Shown here: piece after piece, positions 7,310 through 9,568 of the stretch
How the letters are laid out: the number at the start of each line of letters is the position of its first letter
Position numbering within the stretch: position 1 is the first letter of the stretch
Source: Candidatus Hydrogenedentes bacterium CG07_land_8_20_14_0_80_42_17
Lineage (GTDB): Bacteria; UBA8481
Length of the DNA: 9,568 nucleotides
Assembly: GCA_002780065.1 (NCBI GenBank)
Contig: PEWQ01000188.1
Span: forward strand, 1-9,568
Direction: 5' to 3'
The notes under the pieces: generated by a model
Seen by the model: the letters and a program-made list of their open reading frames with translations, nothing else
Told to the model about the DNA's origin: nothing
Database searches by the model: none
Position numbers and translations under genes: made by a program

Positions 7310-7338
7310 TACAGCGCGCTGATTGCCAACGCGCTGTA
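7310..7338 (-). promoter_or_regulatory. Intercistronic hairpin between shell gene and aldehyde dehydrogenase gene
   Basis: A perfect 9-bp inverted repeat, TACAGCGCG (7310-7318) and CGCGCTGTA (7330-7338), with an 11-base loop. It lies 26 bases after the BMC-H stop and about 32 bases before the next ATG. On the minus-strand transcript the stem is followed by AAATGTTTTGG, a poor U-tract, so an RNA-stability element or leaky attenuator is more likely than a full terminator. It could let the abundant shell protein be made in excess over the downstream enzymes. Confidence 0.55.
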
Positions 7339-7364
7339 GTTAAAGTCGAATGCGAATCTATTAG

Positions 7365-7658
7365 TTACTTCTTCGATTCGTCTTCAGTTACTCTGATTGG
7401 AAATACATCCTTGATGTTCGGATGAGGCCGAGGAATAACGTGAACTGAAACTAGTTCTCCAACCTTCTCCGCCGCGGCCGCGCCGGCATCAGTTGCGGCT
7501 TTGCATGCCGCTACATCACCACGCACAAACGTGATAACTAGTCCGCCGCCAACCTTCTCGTATCCGACAAGTAAAACCTTTGCGGCTTTAACCATGGCAT
7601 CTGCAGCTTCAACTGCGCCAACCATACCCTTTGTTTCAATCATTCCTAGAGCTTCCAC
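7365..7658 (-). CDS. Hexameric BMC-H shell protein (PduA/PduJ/EutM-like)
   Basis: A 97-residue single BMC-domain protein that tiles the flat faces of the compartment shell. [19 protein letters not shown] (2-20) is the canonical start of the fold. The edge lysine K24 (PduA K26) and the edge arginine R77 (PduA R79) are both present, so normal sheet assembly is expected. The pore loop reads K35-V-G-G38-G; G38 replaces the PduA pore serine S40, and EutM-like pores also use glycine here. VHVIPRPH (72-79) closes the domain. An acidic and basic tail (about 90-97, TEDESKK) extends past it. The start is GTG at 7658, backed by AAAGGAGG five bases upstream and by alignment to PduA. It has one of the strongest ribosome sites of the window and its own promoter candidate, fitting high expression. 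Confidence 0.97.
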   Translation of the reverse strand: MEALGMIETKGMVGAVEAADAMVKAAKVLLVGYEKVGGGLVITFVRGDVAACKAATDAGAAAAEKVGELVSVHVIPRPHPNIKDVFPIRVTEDESKK

Positions 7659-7663
7659 AGGAA

Positions 7664-7671
7664 CCTCCTTT
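7664..7671 (-). promoter_or_regulatory. Near-perfect ribosome binding site deciding a GTG start for BMC-H
   Basis: AAAGGAGG on the minus strand, five bases from GTG at 7658. The next methionine (M6) would remove the first conserved strand of the BMC fold, so GTG is the true start. Confidence 0.8.
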
Positions 7672-7702
7672 AAATTTAAATATCCGTTTCCGAATTTTTT
7701 AT

Positions 7703-7731
7703 ATCTTAAAAGAAAAAATCAAAATGTTCAA
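7703..7731 (-). promoter_or_regulatory. Candidate sigma70-type promoter for the BMC-H-led operon
   Basis: Minus-strand TTGAAC (7731-7726) and TAAGAT (7708-7703) are separated by exactly 17 bases in a strongly AT-rich tract. Each hexamer matches four of six consensus positions. Transcription would begin near 7696, leaving a leader of about 38 bases that contains the strong ribosome site. It would drive the shell gene and everything downstream independently of pduL. If the organism uses a Bacteroidetes-type sigma factor the exact boxes may differ. Confidence 0.45.
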
Positions 7732-7783
7732 GTCTTTCTTGCAAAATAATTATATAAAAATTACATCTCATCTGGAGGCACAC

Positions 7784-7854
7784 ACGCTAAGCGTCAATGG
7801 CCGCTGCGTCAACAGACGCTACGCGTCAACGGACGCTGCGCGTCAACAGACGCC
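7784..7854. repeat. Imperfect 17-bp tandem repeat array with internal dyads
   Basis: Four adjoining units are visible: ACGCTAAGCGTCAATGG (7784-7800), CCGCTGCGTCAACAG (7801-7815, two bases shorter), ACGCTACGCGTCAACGG (7816-7832) and ACGCTGCGCGTCAACAG (7833-7849), followed by a partial ACGCC. Full units carry a small dyad of the GACGC-n-GCGTC kind. The array is noncoding, in the gap between pduL and the BMC-H gene, upstream of the candidate BMC-H promoter. There are no unique spacers, so it is not CRISPR. Confidence 0.75.
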
Positions 7855-7856
7855 CT

Positions 7857-7939
7857 GCTCCTCGCAATGACAAATGTAAACACTTATGATAAGAATTCGT
7901 CGCTAGCACATGCGATGACACCTGTGTCTCCTCGCACCT
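7857..7939 (-). repeat. Degenerate copies of a dispersed 'GTCATTGCGAGGAGC' type intergenic repeat
   Basis: On the minus strand TGTCATTGCGAGGAGC occurs at 7872-7857. Farther right, TGTCATCGC (7920-7912) is followed by GCTAGCGACGAA (7905-7894), and TGCGAGGAG lies at about 7937-7929. From memory, GTCATTGCGAGGAGC...GCGACGAAGCAATC is a repeat type found between genes in many bacterial genomes and metagenome assemblies. Here it seems broken into at least two partial copies joined to the 17-bp array. A small dyad GACAC-CT-GTGTC (7917-7928) lies within it, just after the pduL stop, but no U-tract follows. Confidence 0.5.
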
Positions 7940-7940
7940 A

Positions 7941-8594
7941 TCACCTCAAAAGTAGTTCGACAGTATCTCCGCTCTTCAAATCGAATGCGTTTGATTCGTC
8001 GGTATCGAGATGCAGTTCAAATTTGTGAGCGTCGCCTACTCGAGCTAAAATGTTTTCAATAATTCCGCCCCGAATTCCGCCGACTCTCACGCGAACAATT
8101 TGTTTGTCTCTCAAGCCTAATGCCTCGCCCTCTGATGTGTGACAATGAAGATGTCTTGAAGCAAGAATAACTCCCTCATTCAAAACAATTGAACCTTTTG
8201 GTCCAATTATTACACAGCCTGGCGAGCCGGCAATATCTCCTGATTGACGAATAGGAGAAGCAATTCCTAATGCAAATGAATCAGTTTTGGAAATTTCAAC
8301 TTGAGTATGTTTTCGTTCAGGACCTATGATTCTTACGTTGTGAAAAACTCCATTCGATGTAGCAATCGAAACTGTCTCAACAGTAGCGAATTGGTCCGGC
8401 TGAAGGAGATATCTCATAGGAGTAAGTTTGTGCCCGGCTCCGAAAAGAATTTGAGTATGTTCAGAGGTTAGATGGCAGTGCCTGTTCGAGACTCCCACTT
8501 TTACAAATCTCGAAGGGTTGTTGTCGACTAAAGATTTGCCCGCTAAATTCCGAACAACATTATCGACTACTCTGCTTATTAGTGCATCATCCAT
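7941..8594 (-). CDS. pduL: PduL-type phosphate acyltransferase (phosphotransacylase)
   Basis: A 217-residue BMC lumen enzyme converting acyl-CoA and phosphate to acyl-phosphate and CoA, so recycling CoA for the aldehyde dehydrogenase. Residues 1-19 form an amphipathic encapsulation helix (MDDALISRVVDNVVRNLAG), the version typical of BMC-targeted PduL. Family signatures: VGVSNRHCHL (33-42), LLQPDQFA (63-70), GPERKHTQVEIS (91-102), ASRHLHCH (145-152) and HLDTDESNAF (195-204). Metal-ligand candidates H39, H41, E100, H148, H150 and H195 and the phosphate-site R94 line up with the ligands I recall from the Rhodopseudomonas enzyme at a constant offset of nine, so it should be active. I find no clear Shine-Dalgarno sequence before the ATG at 8594. 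It is the first gene of the operon, 282 bp ahead of the shell gene and 62 bp from the divergent hydrolase. Confidence 0.96.
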   Translation of the reverse strand: MDDALISRVVDNVVRNLAGKSLVDNNPSRFVKVGVSNRHCHLTSEHTQILFGAGHKLTPMRYLLQPDQFATVETVSIATSNGVFHNVRIIGPERKHTQVEISKTDSFALGIASPIRQSGDIAGSPGCVIIGPKGSIVLNEGVILASRHLHCHTSEGEALGLRDKQIVRVRVGGIRGGIIENILARVGDAHKFELHLDTDESNAFDLKSGDTVELLLR

Positions 8595-8656
8595 AGCATT
8601 AGATTAAAATTTTATTTCTCGAAGTCAATGAAGAATTGAAATACAATTTTTTTGTT
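8595..8656. promoter_or_regulatory. Divergent intergenic region likely holding the pduL and hydrolase promoters
   Basis: A 62-bp AT-rich gap between two divergently transcribed genes. Toward pduL, a minus-strand TTGACT (8628-8623) is present, but no well-spaced -10 box stands out. Toward the hydrolase, TTGAAA (8636-8641) lies only about 20 bases before the ATG, too close for a standard promoter with a leader. Neither gene has a good Shine-Dalgarno sequence here, so leaderless or very short-leader transcripts are possible. Confidence 0.3.
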
Positions 8657-9568
8657 ATGATTCTGAACTTTTCCCGAATCTATTTTTATTCGATAATTTT
8701 TTTCGTATTGCTTGCAATATTTTTTATCTTTATTCCGCTATATCTCATGTATATCAACATGCTTCCTATGAAAACATACAACGAGTCACCGGCGCCTGAT
8801 GACTTCAATATGAATTACGAAAAAATAACGGCAGTTTCATTTGACGGATTCGAATTGAAGGCATGGCTGATAAAAGGAAAAGACAGCGCTCCAGCCGTGA
8901 TAATGGTTCACGGGAAAGGAGGAAATAAGTCGGGGCTTCTGCATCTCGCTCGAATTGTAAATTCCAAAGGATACCACGTTTTATTGCCGGACCTTAGAGG
9001 CCACGGCGAAAGCGGTAATGCTCTTATGACTTTCGGACTCGATGAGGCAAAAGACCTTGAAACAATTTATGATTCTTTGAAGAGGCGCGGCAATATCGAC
9101 AGCTCCAGAGTTTGCGTCTACGCGCAATCTATGGGCTCTGCGGCATCAGTTCTCGCTTTTGTAAATAAATCAGAAATTCGCGGATTTGTTATCGACTCAG
9201 GTTTTGATTCGCTTGACGAACTTATCGCAGATGTCGGCTCCGAAAGTTATGGGCTTCCTCATTGGCTTGGAAAGATGTCAACGTGGACTTATCGAGTCTT
9301 TACAGGCCACTCTGCTTCTGAAGTGAATCCAGCCGAATTGCTCTCACGCTCTGATAAATCAGTTCTGCTCTTTCATTCGAAAAACGACCGCGTTATTCCT
9401 TTTCGAAGAGCTCTTTCTTTATTTGAGAAAATTGCCGGGCCGAAACGGCTCGTGCAATCAGAGGCAGGGCACACCGGAGCATGGGGTGAAAATCCCGGAG
9501 AATACGAAAAAAAACTTCTCAAATTCTTCGACGGCTGTTTTTCAAAAGAACATTTCGATCCGAATTCT
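8657..9568 (+). CDS. Membrane-anchored alpha/beta hydrolase, 3' end beyond window
   Basis: An open frame of 304 codons from ATG at 8657 with no stop before the window ends, so the C-terminus is missing. Residues about 8-33 are a strongly hydrophobic N-terminal segment, probably a membrane anchor, followed by the hydrolase fold. Visible fold marks: oxyanion-region VIMVHGKGG (81-89); LLPDLRGHGES (109-119); nucleophile elbow YAQSMGSA (155-162), with S158 in AxSxG rather than GxSxG; catalytic acid D244 in KNDRVIP; and catalytic histidine H272 in AGHTGAW. The triad is complete and most of the fold is present, since known relatives of the YqkD/BAAT-like type are about 300-320 residues. Substrate is unknown. 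It is transcribed away from the BMC operon and need not share its function. Confidence 0.9.
   Translation, partial: MILNFSRIYFYSIIFFVLLAIFFIFIPLYLMYINMLPMKTYNESPAPDDFNMNYEKITAVSFDGFELKAWLIKGKDSAPAVIMVHGKGGNKSGLLHLARIVNSKGYHVLLPDLRGHGESGNALMTFGLDEAKDLETIYDSLKRRGNIDSSRVCVYAQSMGSAASVLAFVNKSEIRGFVIDSGFDSLDELIADVGSESYGLPHWLGKMSTWTYRVFTGHSASEVNPAELLSRSDKSVLLFHSKNDRVIPFRRALSLFEKIAGPKRLVQSEAGHTGAWGENPGEYEKKLLKFFDGCFSKEHFDPNS

Noticed and set aside
7784-7854. Possible CRISPR array from the repeated 17-bp units
   Set aside because: Units abut one another with no unique spacers, vary in length and sequence, and no cas gene is nearby. It is a tandem or dispersed repeat.
7917-7928. Terminator after pduL from the GACAC-CT-GTGTC dyad
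   Set aside because: The stem is only five base pairs and no U-run follows on the minus strand. It is better explained as part of the degenerate repeat.

Overview
The window carries most of a bacterial microcompartment (BMC) operon on the minus strand, plus the start of a divergent plus-strand gene at the right edge. Base composition is moderate to slightly AT-rich. The nucleotidase signal peptide ends in L-F-N-S-C-S, a lipobox style common in Bacteroidetes and relatives (FCB group). That, with the dispersed intergenic repeats, suggests an FCB-type or candidate-phylum bacterium, perhaps a metagenome-assembled genome. The taxonomic call is weak.

Layout in transcription order (right to left): PduL-type phosphotransacylase (8594-7941); a 282-bp repeat-bearing intergenic region with a good sigma70-like promoter at its distal end; a PduA/EutM-type hexameric shell protein (7658-7365); CoA-acylating aldehyde dehydrogenase PduP/EutE (7277-5856); PduS-type Fe-S flavoprotein (5838-4507); PduT-type tandem-domain shell protein with the conserved Fe-S Cys (4414-3860); a small BMC-associated protein of unknown function with an internal duplication (3826-3341); a lipoprotein 5'-nucleotidase (3337-1760); a membrane HAMP-GAF-GGDEF diguanylate cyclase (1763-96); and the first 18 codons of another gene with a cargo-like N-terminal helix (55 to the left edge). 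Many junctions are tight: 3-nt gap, ATGA overlap, 17-nt gap. This supports one transcription unit or a few nested ones. To the right, divergently, lies a membrane-anchored alpha/beta hydrolase that runs off the window.

How the genes fit together: an aldehyde made by a signature enzyme outside the window would be oxidised by the aldehyde dehydrogenase to acyl-CoA. PduL would then convert acyl-CoA to acyl-phosphate and recycle CoA. PduS together with the Fe-S pore of PduT could move electrons from NADH across the shell. No signature enzyme (diol dehydratase, ethanolamine lyase, glycyl-radical enzyme, aldolase), alcohol dehydrogenase or BMC-P vertex protein is visible here, so the substrate is not determined by this window.

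The unusual part is the downstream end. A cell-envelope 5'-nucleotidase and a c-di-GMP synthase are embedded among BMC genes and flanked on both sides by genes encoding cargo-like N-terminal helices. The nucleotidase makes a nucleoside or sugar-phosphate-fed compartment (the SPU class of BMC loci) an attractive but unproven hypothesis, and the GGDEF protein suggests a link between BMC metabolism and lifestyle signalling.
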